NCBI GenBank assembly: GCA_034766995.1 | Contig: CM068317.1 | Coordinates: 12,429,255-12,493,254, forward strand | Direction of reading: 5' to 3' | Source of the DNA: Acanthacorydalis orientalis | Taxonomy: Eukaryota; Arthropoda; Insecta; Megaloptera; Corydalidae | DNA: 64,000 nt | Part shown: positions 1-9,487 of the stretch, in pieces | How the letters are laid out: the number at the start of each line of letters is the position of its first letter | Numbering within the stretch: position 1 is the first letter of the stretch | Notes under the pieces: generated by a model | Database searches by the model: none | What the model was told of the DNA's origin: nothing | The model's input: only the letters and a program-made list of their open reading frames with translations | Translations under genes and position numbers: made by a program

Positions 1-48
<48 letters not shown>

Positions 49-51
49 GAG

Positions 52-103
<52 letters not shown>

Positions 104-108
104 GTATG
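1..108. repeat. (TA)n microsatellite at left window edge
   Basis: Almost pure alternating TA with a few interruptions. It continues off the left edge, so its full length is unknown. Confidence 0.95.
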
Positions 109-435
109 TTATTATGTCTATATAATTGCTCTTGCAGTTATATTGCAACGTAGTTGTTTTAAAACGGCACATATTTCATTGTAGTTGTTATGATATCTAT
201 ATCATAATTTTTCGTGTAACTTCGGGTGTCATCGTTAATAATAATTTTAATACGAAATCTCCACGTTTTTTAAAATTATTTTTATCATTTTTTTATATAT
301 TTTTTTAATATTTTAAGGAAAATATTTGTTATGTATATTTTAGGCGGTTCTGCCCTCTAGTCGCTATGCTCGTCGACACCGGGGAGCTCCGTTCACATTC
401 GCTTCGCTCGTATCGCATATATTAGCTCAATGTCG

Positions 436-436
<1 letters not shown>
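109..436. other. Intergenic repeat-zone sequence with a GC-rich patch
   Basis: No gene seen. Positions about 111-165 resemble 496-545 (shared core TTATATTGCAACGT), so the two stretches are diverged copies of one unit, each preceded by a TA array. Positions about 343-415 are unusually GC-rich and contain short palindromes such as GGAGCTCC. This could be a Helitron-like tail in reverse orientation, but I cannot fix its ends. Confidence 0.4.

Positions 437-495
<59 letters not shown>
437..495. repeat. (TA)n microsatellite
   Basis: Alternating TA of about 59 bp, directly upstream of the second copy of the TTATATTGCAACGT unit. Confidence 0.95.
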
Positions 496-498
<3 letters not shown>

Positions 499-720
499 TA
501 TGTCTGTATAGTCACTCTCACTGTTATATTGCAACGTGTTGTCTGTACGTCGTTTTTAGTACAATATTTTGTCCATATTTGGAAAATTTACGAAACATAT
601 ATGTATATATATATGTAGATTTTTAATTCAGGATGTAAATTTTACTCACATTTTCGATACCTTACGTGATTCTTTTTGGTATCTAGCATTTTACCTTGAT
701 TGGCTTCCTTGTAACTTTAC

Positions 721-775
<55 letters not shown>

Positions 776-825
776 GTGTACATATATATATATATGTATA
801 TAATATATATATATATATATATATA
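721..825. repeat. (TA)n / TATG microsatellite
   Basis: Two TA blocks joined by a TATG/TGTG-rich stretch. The Tyr-Ile reading frames here come from the repeat and are not genes. Confidence 0.9.
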
Positions 826-904
826 AAATCAAAATTATCCATTAAAAATAAAAATTCCATAACGTCGATTTATTTATTTGAGACAAGTCTTCTATGCTCC
901 CCAA

Positions 905-1014
905 ATATGTTTATTGTTTCATTCGGTTGCATGTACGTGCTTATAATTGACAAGTGGATGAGCGCAGCGAACCTGGTGTTGATGAACGAACCCAGTAAGG
1001 GCGGAGCCCCCTTG
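905..1014 (+). mobile_element. Helitron-like 3' terminal region (degenerate copy)
   Basis: This stretch shares a block with 8745-8818: ATTCGGTT, then AATTGACAAGTGG, then GCGCAGCG. It ends in a short GC hairpin (GGGCGGAGCCCCC) followed by TTG and a TA array. The copy at 8818 ends in CTAG, so this one would be a decayed version. Compared with that copy it has about 28 extra bases between GCGCAGCG and the hairpin. Helitron 3' ends carry a hairpin followed by CTRR. The assignment is tentative because no Rep/helicase gene or 5' end was found. Confidence 0.35.
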
Positions 1015-1042
1015 TATATATATATATATGTATATATATATG

Positions 1043-1075
<33 letters not shown>

Positions 1076-1076
1076 G

Positions 1077-1107
<31 letters not shown>

Positions 1108-1112
1108 ATATT
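1015..1112. repeat. (TA)n/(TATG)n microsatellite abutting a Helitron-like tail
   Basis: TA array with regular TATG interruptions, starting immediately after the hairpin of the preceding repeat. Confidence 0.9.
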
Positions 1113-1467
1113 ATAATTATGTATTCTGAAAACATGGATTGTTAATGGTACACACCATTATTGGTTTTATTCATTTAATTTTAGTTCTTAAAATAGTAAT
1201 GCCATTTTTTAAATTGTAATTTGCGATTGAATATTGTTAGGATGGTTTAATGGATTGTAATTGGATATGGTTGAATTTTTTCTCTTTTTTAAAAAAAAAT
1301 CTATAAAAAATATTTCACATTTCTCAAAACTCTCAAAAACTATTGAAATATGTATTGTATTCATATCTGCGATGTTAGAATATTTGCGAACTGTATTAAA
1401 AGAATTCTTTCGGTGTTTAACTTGAATAATTAGCATAAGTTGCACACACATTCATGTTTCTCTCTTT

Positions 1468-1469
<2 letters not shown>
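1113..1469. other. Intergenic, nothing recognised
   Basis: AT-rich unique-looking sequence. No open frame has family resemblance, and no inverted ends or splice-framed exon were seen. Confidence 0.5.
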
Positions 1470-1545
<76 letters not shown>

Positions 1546-1546
1546 G

Positions 1547-1638
<92 letters not shown>
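1470..1638. repeat. (TA)n microsatellite with ATAC interruptions
   Basis: About 170 bp of TA with spaced ATACAT units. All reading frames through it are Tyr-Ile repeats. Confidence 0.95.
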
Positions 1639-1639
<1 letters not shown>

Positions 1640-2129
1640 CTATAAATAAAAAAATAGTTATGAAGAGGTTACTTCTACGCTTGGAAATTTTTTTCATACT
1701 TTTTTAAGCAATAGTAACACCATCTATTTCAATATATTGGCGCAACACTTGGCCGCGTATTCACATCATTCGTAAGAATATATTCGAGGAAAACACCACC
1801 TTATCTTGGATGTTTCAAAATTGTGCGCACAATAAAATAGGTGAATTGCGAAAAATGGATAAAAGGCGTTGAGTTTTTGTTTGAAATATTTCTGTCGAAT
1901 TGGTTTCGAAAGCATTTTGTAAGAGAATGAAAATTAAAATTAAACGATGTTATTTTCGTGAACACATACTTTATAGTTAAAAGGTGGGACGCGGACGACA
2001 CTGTATCACAGAGGTGAGAAATTTTATTAAAAATTGTATGATGAAGTAAAAACATATAAGGAGATATCATAGGTGGTCGCAGGTTTCTCCCTAAATGTGA
2101 TCATCAATGCTTTAAAATCGAAAAAAACT

Positions 2130-2971
2130 GTTGTAATGAAAAAAGGGATGACGGTAAAAAGTGTTTCTAACAACAGACAGAGTCGTATTGCAAAACTTTC
2201 AAAGGGAAATCATTTTAGGTATTCAAATAAAATTTAAAAAAATATCTGAAAATGTCAGTGCTAAAACAATTCACAGAAGCTTAAATGAAATCAGTTTGTA
2301 TGGAAAATCGCCTTGGAAGGTTTCACCTTTAAACTCTAGACACATAAAGCAAAGAAAATAATTTGCAATATAGTATAAATACTAGAATGATGAATGAAGG
2401 ATAAAAAATTGAGACAAACTCTTAGGATAGATGAAACCTAAGTTAATTTATGTAGTTCTGATAGAACATCATTCATTCAGCGTCCATGTAAAATAGAATT
2501 CTTACCCCGTTACACAAGGATGACTCTCAAACATTGCGGATACAATATTATGGTGTGGGGCTGTGTTTCGTGGAATCACGTTGGCCCTATATACTGTATA
2601 ACAGAGACCGTGACACAGGACACTTACGTCGATATTCTTGAAAACTTATTGTTTTTCTATGCTGAAAAAAATGTACCACTGATTTGAACATTACAACAGG
2701 ACAGTGATGCAAAACACACCTCCAAGAGTGTAAAAAAATATTCTAGAAAATAAAATATCAATTACGTCCTAGCCAGTAGTCTCCAGACTGAAACCCACTT
2801 GGAAATTTGTGAAGTGAAAAGTATATTTTCTAAAAAAAAAAACGTATCGAAATGGAAATGAATTGTGGCGCGAATTTCAAAATTCTAAAAAGATGGCATA
2901 GTATTCCAGCAGAAAAATGTCGCACATTAGAGCGAGCCAATGTCTCGACTATGCGAGCTAGTAATAAGGAA
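2130..2971 (+). pseudogene. Decayed Tc1-like transposase (main part)
   Basis: Read across several frameshifts and stops, this stretch gives typical Tc1 transposase blocks in order. These are TIHRSLNEISLYG with SRHIKQRK near 2270-2360, MVWGCVSW and GPIYC near 2550-2595, QDSDAKHTSK near 2700-2735, and WHSIPAEKCRTLE near 2893-2935. The second catalytic region survives, but the SPDLNP-type box is mutated and stops are frequent, so the copy is dead. It is cut at TA 2972 by the mariner at 2974-4260. Sequence after that mariner, and after the Tigger element further on, is probably the remainder of this element, ending near 5799. The left inverted repeat was not found. Confidence 0.75.
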
Positions 2972-2973
2972 TA

Positions 2974-4260
2974 CGAGGGTGGTCCCAGAAGTACCCGACC
3001 CAACAAAGAAAACACAAAAATTTTGGAAAAAAATATATTTATTTTTCAACATATCTCCTTTCAGCTCTGTACACTTTTCCTAGCGATGTTCAATAAGTTC
3101 GATACCCTTTTTATAATAAGAACTGTCTTGCTCCTCAAAATACCCATTAACTGCCGACATCACTTCTTCATCGTTGGGAAATCTTTGACCACTGAGCCAT
3201 TTTTTCAAGTTTGGGAACAGAAAATAATCCGAGGGGGCTAAATCTGGCGAATGGGGTGCATGAGGTAGCAAATGAAAGTTTAATTCATTACTTTTGGCCA
3301 TTGCAATAACGGATTTGTGAGTTGGTGCATTGTCTTGATGAAACAACACTTTCTTCTTAGCCAAATGCGGCCGTTTTTGCTTGATTTCTTCGCTCAAACG
3401 TTGCAATAAGTTCGCATAATACTCGCCGTTGATAGTTTTTCCTTTTTCAAGATAGTCAATGAAAATTATCTCACGCGCATCCCAAAAAACCGACACCTTG
3501 CCTGCAGATGAAACGGTCTTCGCCTTCTTTGGAGCCGGTTCTCCCTTTTCAATCCATTGTTTTGATTGTTCTTTTATCTCGGGTGTGAAGTGATGGACCC
3601 ATGTTTCATCCATGGTTATGAAACGGCGCAAAAATTCTGTTTTGTTGCTGTGAAACTTCGCTAAACACTCAATTGAAACATCTTCACGGCACTGTTTTTG
3701 CTCGAGTGTGAGCAAACGCGGCACCCATCTTGCACACAGCTTTCTCATGTCCAAATTTTCAGATAATATGCGATGTACCGCACTTTTTGAAATGCCTACT
3801 ATGTCTGCTAGCTCGCGCACTTTCAGTCGACGATCATCCAGTACCGCTTTGTGGATTTTCTTCACCATTTCTGGAGTCGTCACCTCATTTGGTCGACCAC
3901 TGCGATGCTCGTCTCGGCAGCACGTACGGCCTCGTTTAAACTCTGCTACCCAATATTTCACTGTTGTAAACGAAGGAGCAGACTCACTCAGAGTAGAATC
4001 CAGTTCAGCTTTTATATTGGTCGGGCTGAGGCCTTTCAAATAAAAGTATTGTATCACGTAACGATGACCAATTTTCTCCATTTTCACAAATTCACTGAAA
4101 ACGTTCGCTATTGATGGCTGCCAAACAAATACTAAACAACGTGGCGTCCTCAAACTTGACACATATGCTTTATAGATTGTGTACTTTCTAATACAGTGAT
4201 ATTTTTCAAACAACTACCGCCATCTCTAGGTCAGGCCGGGTTCTTCTGGGACCACCCTCG
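2974..4260 (-). mobile_element. Mariner element, nearly intact, with TIRs and TA target duplication
   Basis: The left end 2974-3000 and right end 4233-4260 are inverted copies starting CGAGGGTGGTCCCAGAAG and differ at about two positions over 27 bp. TA flanks both ends (2972-2973 and 4261-4262). The length of 1,287 bp is typical for mariner. One transposase frame fills the minus strand. The element sits inside an older Tc1 pseudogene, so it is the younger insertion. Confidence 0.93.
3080..4081 (-). CDS. Mariner transposase (DD34D), C-terminally truncated by an amber codon
   Basis: This is a cut-and-paste transposase of the mariner family, 333 residues from the ATG at 4081 (MEKIGHRYV). That start is preferred over the longer frame from 4213 because mariner proteins begin near here. 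The N-terminal half carries the paired helix-turn-helix DNA-binding region, with GRPNEVTTP near residues 62-70 and VGISKSAVHRIL near 95-106. The linker motif appears as WVPRLLT (119-125). The catalytic acidic residues are D158 (TMDET), D250 (HQDN) and D285 (PSDYFLFP), with 34 residues between the last two. The frame ends at TAG 3080-3082, but the bases beyond still encode a mariner-like tail (EKCTELKGD). A Trp codon has therefore probably become a stop, costing about 15 residues. Whether the protein is active cannot be told from sequence. Confidence 0.9.
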   Translation of the reverse strand: MEKIGHRYVIQYFYLKGLSPTNIKAELDSTLSESAPSFTTVKYWVAEFKRGRTCCRDEHRSGRPNEVTTPEMVKKIHKAVLDDRRLKVRELADIVGISKSAVHRILSENLDMRKLCARWVPRLLTLEQKQCREDVSIECLAKFHSNKTEFLRRFITMDETWVHHFTPEIKEQSKQWIEKGEPAPKKAKTVSSAGKVSVFWDAREIIFIDYLEKGKTINGEYYANLLQRLSEEIKQKRPHLAKKKVLFHQDNAPTHKSVIAMAKSNELNFHLLPHAPHSPDLAPSDYFLFPNLKKWLSGQRFPNDEEVMSAVNGYFEEQDSSYYKKGIELIEHR

Positions 4261-4262
4261 TA

Positions 4263-4330
4263 TGTACCATTAAACGTTATAATAAAGAAGAATCTTATTT
4301 AAAGTAAATGAGTTTGTATGGTATTATATA
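4263..4330 (+). pseudogene. Probable continuation of the split Tc1 element
   Basis: A short AT-rich piece lies between two insertions, the mariner ending at 4260 and the Tigger-like element starting at 4331. By position it should be the 3' flank of the Tc1 transposase relic. This rests on the nesting geometry, not on similarity. Confidence 0.4.
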
Positions 4331-5540
4331 CAGTCGAGTCTTTCATGCAAATTATATGAAGTTCTCGATTTTAAAGTTCATTAATTGTTGACAGTGCACC
4401 AGGTTATCCGCACTTGAAATATACAGATGTGCAGATAGTGTTTTTTCCATCCAATATAACTAGCATTATTCAGACATTAGATCAAGGCATAATTGCTACT
4501 TTTAATAAATATTACATTAAGCGCACTTATCAATTTATATTGAATAAACTAGAAAATGTGTCATTAACAGTAACTGACATTTGGAAAAAATTCTATTTTA
4601 GACTGTTGTATCATGTTGTATCTGTTATTGCTGGAATAAAACCACAAACTTTAAATGCATGTTGAAAAGCAGATTGGTCTGGATGTTTTGCAAACAGTTC
4701 AACCATTCAAACATCGACATTATCAGTTGAAATCATTACTTTGGCACATGAAATTGGTGGAGAAGATTTTGATACCTTTAACCAGAATGATGTCGACAAA
4801 TTACTTGTGGATAATGCCTTTAGATATCGTCGAAGATCTAGAAAACGATAGTGAAACGAAATAAAAACCTATCCCCCCTCACTGCAAATATAATTCGTGA
4901 AGGTCTTAAACTTTACTATAAATTGGAAAATTATTTTCTTGTTCATGGCACAAATTCTGAACGAGCCTTCGAATTCCATCGTGACCTGAAGAATTGTATA
5001 TCTCGATATGGCGAACTGCATAAAAAATTTGTAAAATCAACATTGGTAAGTTTAATCACTGATTGAATTGTCAGAGGAAAAAAACACACAACGAGGGTGA
5101 AGTTGTCGTTCATTCTGTTTGTGAAGAACCATTGTCTTTATCATGCAGATCTAATGCGCTGACTATCTCTAGCAGTGATGAAAGTGATTTCGTGCCAGAT
5201 CGCAAATGGTGCCGAACATTATCAGATATCGACGATAATTCTGATGAAAAAATGTAAAAATAGTTATTACTTTCCAATAAAATTAAATGAACAAAGTCTT
5301 ATATCAGTTACTTTCACATTTTCGAAGTTATTTTTTAATTATCCTTATTTTCCAGGATTTTCATATACTTTTTTATGTGATTTTCGTTTTATTTTAATTC
5401 ATTGTTTTGTGTTTTTTGCGGTTTTAGAAAATTATGGAACGTATCCCTAATTTTCCAACGTAAGTTATATCTTTTTTGTGCGATTTTTTATATGCGGTTT
5501 TCCGTGAGACGTATATACCGCATAAAAAAAAACTTGACTG
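4331..5540 (+). mobile_element. Tigger/pogo-like DNA transposon, internally deleted
   Basis: The ends are inverted: the left starts CAGTCGAGTCTTTCATGC at 4331, and the right, read in reverse complement from 5540, starts CAGTCAAGTTTTTTTTTTAT. TA flanks both. The interior keeps only the C-terminal half of a DDE transposase of the Tigger/pogo/jerky group. The first part of that gene is missing right after the left end, so this is a deletion derivative. It lies within the larger Tc1 relic. Confidence 0.8.
4389..5257 (+). pseudogene. Tigger/pogo-type transposase fragment
   Basis: The frame at 4390-4665 reads DSAPGYP, VFFPSNITSIIQTLDQG and IATFNKYYIKRTY. This is the DNAPGHP...PPNTTSxxQPLDQGVI region of the DDE_1 family. 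The first residue of that block should be Asn after Asp and is Ser here. The following frames near 4655-5257 continue the less conserved C-terminal region after frameshifts. The DNA-binding half is absent, so no functional enzyme can be made. Confidence 0.8.
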
Positions 5541-5799
5541 TACTTCATTTAAAGTTTCAAGCATTGTACATATTTTTTCGGCCAACGCCTTTAGGTAAAG
5601 CATAATTATAACAGTTTTTTTTAATATACTGATAAAGGCGTTGAGAAAATGTGTGAATTAAATAAGGTATCACTTAGTAAAGAACAAACCAAACCTTACT
5701 TCATATCAATATGTTACTCATTCTTTATTTGGAAGCAAAAAAAAATAAAAAAAAATTCCTGAAAAAAATTTCCTACACCAATTTTTTTATCCATGGCTG
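5541..5799 (+). mobile_element. Probable right end of the nested Tc1 element
   Basis: The segment ends with CACCAATTTTTTTATCCATGGCTG followed by TA, whose reverse complement (CAGCCATGGATAAAAAAATTGG) has the form of a Tc1 inverted repeat. It would be the right end of the element whose transposase relic is at 2130-2971. I could not find the matching left repeat, so the link is inferred. Confidence 0.45.
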
Positions 5800-5801
5800 T
5801 A

Positions 5802-6009
5802 TATGCAAATAGTATTTTTTTTTCATCAGATGTAAATATTAATTCATATATTTGTATGAAGAAAAGTTAACTAATTAATCCGCTTGGTGAATGAACTTTT
5901 TAATTTTAACATTCTTCAATAATGTGATGAATGAACTTCTTCAGCTATGTAATATTTGCTTTATTAATTACTTAATAGTTTCAAATTTCCAATTTTAAAC
6001 ATTTTATCA
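5802..6009. other. Intergenic, nothing recognised
   Basis: AT-rich filler with a loosely repeated GTGAATGAACTT segment near 5886 and 5928. No gene or element boundary is visible. Confidence 0.4.
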
Positions 6010-6011
6010 TA

Positions 6012-6093
6012 TTAGGTTGGTGCACAAATAATTGCAGTTTTTATCATTCGAGAAACCCATGTAAAAACCGCAATTATTTTTGCACCAACCTAA
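6012..6093. mobile_element. MADE1-like mariner MITE (82 bp hairpin)
   Basis: A nearly perfect palindrome: both arms begin TTAGGTTGGTGCA and remain complementary for about 32 bp with two mismatches around an 18 bp centre. TA flanks each side (6010-6011 and 6094-6095). The ends match the known ends of the cecropia-subfamily mariner Hsmar1 and its 80 bp human derivative MADE1. The centre differs, so human contamination is not the explanation. Confidence 0.9.
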
Positions 6094-6095
6094 TA

Positions 6096-6695
6096 AAATC
6101 GTGTATCTCCATTGAAATCGTTCGCTATATAATATGCATTTAGTAGCATGTTTTCCACTTTTTATTTATTTGATGTTTCTTCGAGTTCTTTAAAAAAAAT
6201 AAGCTAATAATGATTACAATTCAAAACGTTTAGCGTACGTTAGTAAAGTAAAGAAAAAAACTCTCAGATATAAAGTACTATTTTTTTTTATTCCAATATT
6301 CCTTCAGTTTTAATAGGAAATACGCTTAATTATATCAAGGTCACATTCAACTCGGTTGAATGACGAAATGACGTTGCTTAATAGAAATTGTTAGAACGGA
6401 AGTCAATCTACTGAAAGATAACATTCAAATAAAAATATCCAATGAAATCACAATATTATATTGTGACGAATAATGTTTTCACTGTATAGTAATAATTAAA
6501 TAGACGTTCTTTAGAAAATTAATATTCCTTTTTTTAAAGTATGAATCGTTTTCGTTTTATTAATTTGAAATTAGTATAAACATAATTATATATATATATA
6601 ATATTAAATAGTTTTTTGTTTAGATTCCATTTTATGTTATCTGAATCAATAACGGTACATAAATCATTTTCTGCATTTTTTACATTTGAAAATAT

Positions 6696-6700
<5 letters not shown>
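6096..6700. other. Intergenic, nothing recognised
   Basis: AT-rich sequence with homopolymer A/T runs. No open frame, inverted ends or exon-like block stands out. Confidence 0.5.

Positions 6701-6701
<1 letters not shown>

Positions 6702-6743
<42 letters not shown>
6702..6743. repeat. (TA)n microsatellite
   Basis: Pure TA alternation. Confidence 0.95.
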
Positions 6744-6746
<3 letters not shown>

Positions 6747-7108
6747 CAAACACTTATCATATATGTATTTGTATATACATGTTTTTACTGAAAATATTTT
6801 TAATGATCTGTAAACACTTATGCTTATCATTTATCATTTATTGACTTTAACCTCTCACTTATTGTTTTTCATGAACATGTGTAATTATATGTTTACTTAT
6901 GTGTATATATATATATATATATATAAATGTATGTTACAAAAAATGTAAGTCAGAAAAAATATTAAAACACTTTCATTTTTATACTTATTTCACTATATGT
7001 ACACTTTATGTACTTTCTAATATAAGTTAAATGTAGTTTGAGTAAATAGAATCACTGAAATGTATATATGTGTTAATTTTTAAATAAAATATTTTATATT
7101 ATTTTATG

Positions 7109-7190
<82 letters not shown>
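7109..7190. repeat. (TA)n(GA)n compound microsatellite
   Basis: A TA block passes directly into GAGAGA and then a short GAAA run. The same TA-to-GA order occurs again at 14598-14651. Confidence 0.95.
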
Positions 7191-7308
7191 AAGAAAGATA
7201 AAGAAAAGTAGAGATATAATAAAGTAATAGTGAAATATATTAAGTTTTGTTGTAAATGGTGTTTCATAAAACTATAAACGAAAAATTATAAAAAAATATA
7301 ATATAAAT

Positions 7309-7804
7309 CGGAGGTTACCAACGGGGACCCCTTAGGGGTCGATGAAAGTTGATAGGAGGTCGATGAACGCCAAAAGGTCGATTGTGGATCGATAAAAAAA
7401 TTGATTGCATATTGTACATGAGTACATACGAGTATTATGTATGCTGCCACAGGCGCAGACTCTAGGGGGCGACAAATCGGATATCGGTGGCTGGTATTAC
7501 ATAAAAATATGAAAATAATTTTTTTTCTACCAATTTATTAATAAATATGTTGTAAACAAGGCTAATAATAATAATAATTATAACAATCATTTATTAAATA
7601 CAGTCATTTAAGAAATCTTAAAAATATTTTTCACTATCATTTCTTCTTATCATTTTCAAAACTACAAATATTTCTTCAAAAATTCACATGAAATATTTTA
7701 ATGTAGCGAGGAAGGCTCAATAGTAGTTCCAATTTTCAGGAGAGTCAATAGAAAATAATATTTTTTTGTAAGTGGTCAGTGTATGAAAAAGTTCCCAACC
7801 CCTG
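7309..7804. mobile_element. hAT-like non-autonomous element with 8 bp target duplication
   Basis: The 496 bp segment is flanked on both sides by the same 8 bp, ATATAAAT (7301-7308 and 7805-7812). Its ends are imperfect inverted repeats of the hAT type: CGGAGGTTACCAAC on the left, and CAGGGGTTGGGAAC on the right read in reverse complement (9 of 14 match). No transposase frame is present. The AT-rich target makes a chance duplication less improbable, but length, ends and spacing all fit hAT. Confidence 0.6.
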
Positions 7805-7938
7805 ATATAAATAATGGTATAAGAAATACTTAATATTCAAAGAATATAATATTATGTATTAGTTAATTTGAATAAAGTTTATTTACTTGTTTTTTGAGTA
7901 TGCAGTATCCTTTAAAAATATAATAATTTTATATAAAT

Positions 7939-7961
7939 ATGTATATATATATATATGTATA

Positions 7962-8001
<40 letters not shown>
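7939..8001. repeat. (TA)n microsatellite with TATG interruptions
   Basis: About 60 bp of TA with ATGTATAT spacing. Confidence 0.9.
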
Positions 8002-8005
<4 letters not shown>

Positions 8006-8081
8006 TTAAAAATGAAAAAAATCCAAATAATTCGTAAATCGAGTCGGAAATTATTTCATGAAATTTTTAGAATCACGATAT

Positions 8082-8402
8082 AGTTCTGGAATTGTGGCTA
8101 AATTTGCTATCACAAATGAATTTTTCACTTATCTTATAAACCACAAATATTTTTTCCGGTTAAAATTTTTGAAAAGTTATTACTAATCATTTTTGATAGT
8201 TATTTGTGCGCATTTCTATATCGATTCCATAATTCCTAGAACGCTAAAGTGCAGAAAAATCTATTAAGAATGATGCCATCTATATTTAAATGCACATTAG
8301 TAACAATCAAAAATGATCAATAATCGTTTATTGAACATTTTTGATCACGACATTTTTGTATGGTTTGTGGAGCGAATAGAAAATGTATTTGTAATGATAT
8401 AA
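8082..8402. repeat. Foldback (long inverted repeat) element, copy A
   Basis: The left arm begins near AGTTCTGGAATTGTGGCTAA and the right arm is its diverged inverted copy. The arms are about 150-180 bp with almost no spacer, and the centre is GCAGAAAAATC. Shared arm landmarks are ATCATTTTTGAT, a TGCGCATTT/TGTGCATTT block and AAGTGCAGAAAAATC. Related copies lie at 16311-16595 and 55294-55710. There is no coding capacity. It is probably a non-autonomous transposon or MITE family. Confidence 0.7.
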
Positions 8403-8700
8403 CGCTTTGAAGAAAAATTAAATGCAAAACTACTTACAAGTGAATATATCGACCTGAAATATTTTATTTCATACACTTTTCCAACAAACTGGTACTTCGA
8501 ATATAACATTTAAAATTGCTCGCCTCTTATTATAGTAAATATGCATTTTATCATTTAAGTTCCAATTAGTTTTATGACCAAATTGTGTTGTGCTGTTCAT
8601 AAAACTGTATTGACTGTAAATCAAACATAATGCCAATTCGTCTAATTATTTCGTGTAAGGCGATGACTTCAAAATTACTATAAGAAGACTAAAGATTACA
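8403..8700. other. Intergenic, nothing recognised
   Basis: AT-rich sequence between the foldback copy and the Helitron-like tail. It may contain the body of the Helitron-like element, but no internal landmark shows this. Confidence 0.35.
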
Positions 8701-8744
8701 TTGGAAAAACTCTTTTATGACAATAGTCATTTTTCTGTTTTTTA

Positions 8745-8818
8745 TCACTCATTCGGTTACACGAACATATTTACAATTGACAAGTGGGTGCGCGCAGCGG
8801 CAGGGGCGAAGCCCCCTA
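8745..8818 (+). mobile_element. Helitron-like 3' end (hairpin plus CTAG)
   Basis: The block ATTCGGTTACACG, AATTGACAAGTGGG, GCGCGCAGCG is followed by a perfect GC stem (GGGGC GAA GCCCC) and then CTAG, with T as the next base. Hairpin plus CTRR at an A/T target is the signature of a Helitron 3' end. It matches the degenerate copy at 905-1014. Neither copy has a visible helicase gene, so both are non-autonomous or truncated. The stem abuts CTAG more closely than usual, which keeps confidence moderate. Confidence 0.45.
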
Positions 8819-8897
8819 GTATATATACACATATTTACACGCATACTCATATATACATATATATATATATACATACATATATATATATATGTATATT

Positions 8898-8952
<55 letters not shown>
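8819..8952. repeat. (TA)n / ACAT microsatellite abutting a Helitron-like tail
   Basis: Starts at the base after CTAG; TA with TACACATA and TATG variants. Confidence 0.9.
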
Positions 8953-8956
<4 letters not shown>

Positions 8957-9195
8957 TACTTAAATAAATACATTTATATTAAATACAGCATGAAAATTAT
9001 GTACGAGTTTTACAGAAAGCTGTGTGCTTCTGATGTGTTTTTCACTTACCATTATTTCGAAATTTAATGGAAAAATTGTTTACGGTTAAAATTCAAAAAA
9101 TGTTTCTCCTGTTTTACTTAAAGTCAACTAAGACGGTATCTTTCAATTACAATAAATAACATTCTGTTTAGAATTTAACAGTATATGCTCGTACA

Positions 9196-9487
9196 CAGTG
9201 CCGCACTCATGGGGTGGGGGAGTCAAGGGGCTCTGCCCCGCCCCCAAAAGCTTCTATATACAAAAGAGATTAATGTAATCTCCTGTCACTATCCTCTATC
9301 AATACACAGAGAGATTAATGCAACCACGACTGAAGTAATTCAAGAGCTTTGTAAAAAGAAAAGAAAACTAGATTTCATTCTTCATTTTTTTATAATCACC
9401 TAATGAATTTTATTGAATTCACATTAAAAAAAAATTATCCGTTCAACTCGCCCCCTCTCCCAAGATTAAGTCCTGAGTACGCCACTG
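9196..9487. mobile_element. hAT-like MITE (292 bp)
   Basis: The inverted ends match at 12 of the first 14 bases: CAGTGCCGCACTCA on the left, and CAGTGGCGTACTCA on the right in reverse complement. Both are followed by a G-rich run. The flanking octamers are similar (CTCGTACA and CACGTACC, 6 of 8). CAGTGGCGTA-type ends and 8 bp duplications are hAT features. No transposase remains. Confidence 0.55.

Noticed and set aside
3708..4114. Several plus-strand frames of 69-111 codons
   Set aside because: Mirror images of the minus-strand mariner transposase, which has all catalytic motifs.
6012..6093. Human DNA contamination, because the ends match MADE1
   Set aside because: The centre and arm details differ from MADE1, and the flanks are ordinary AT-rich sequence of this genome.
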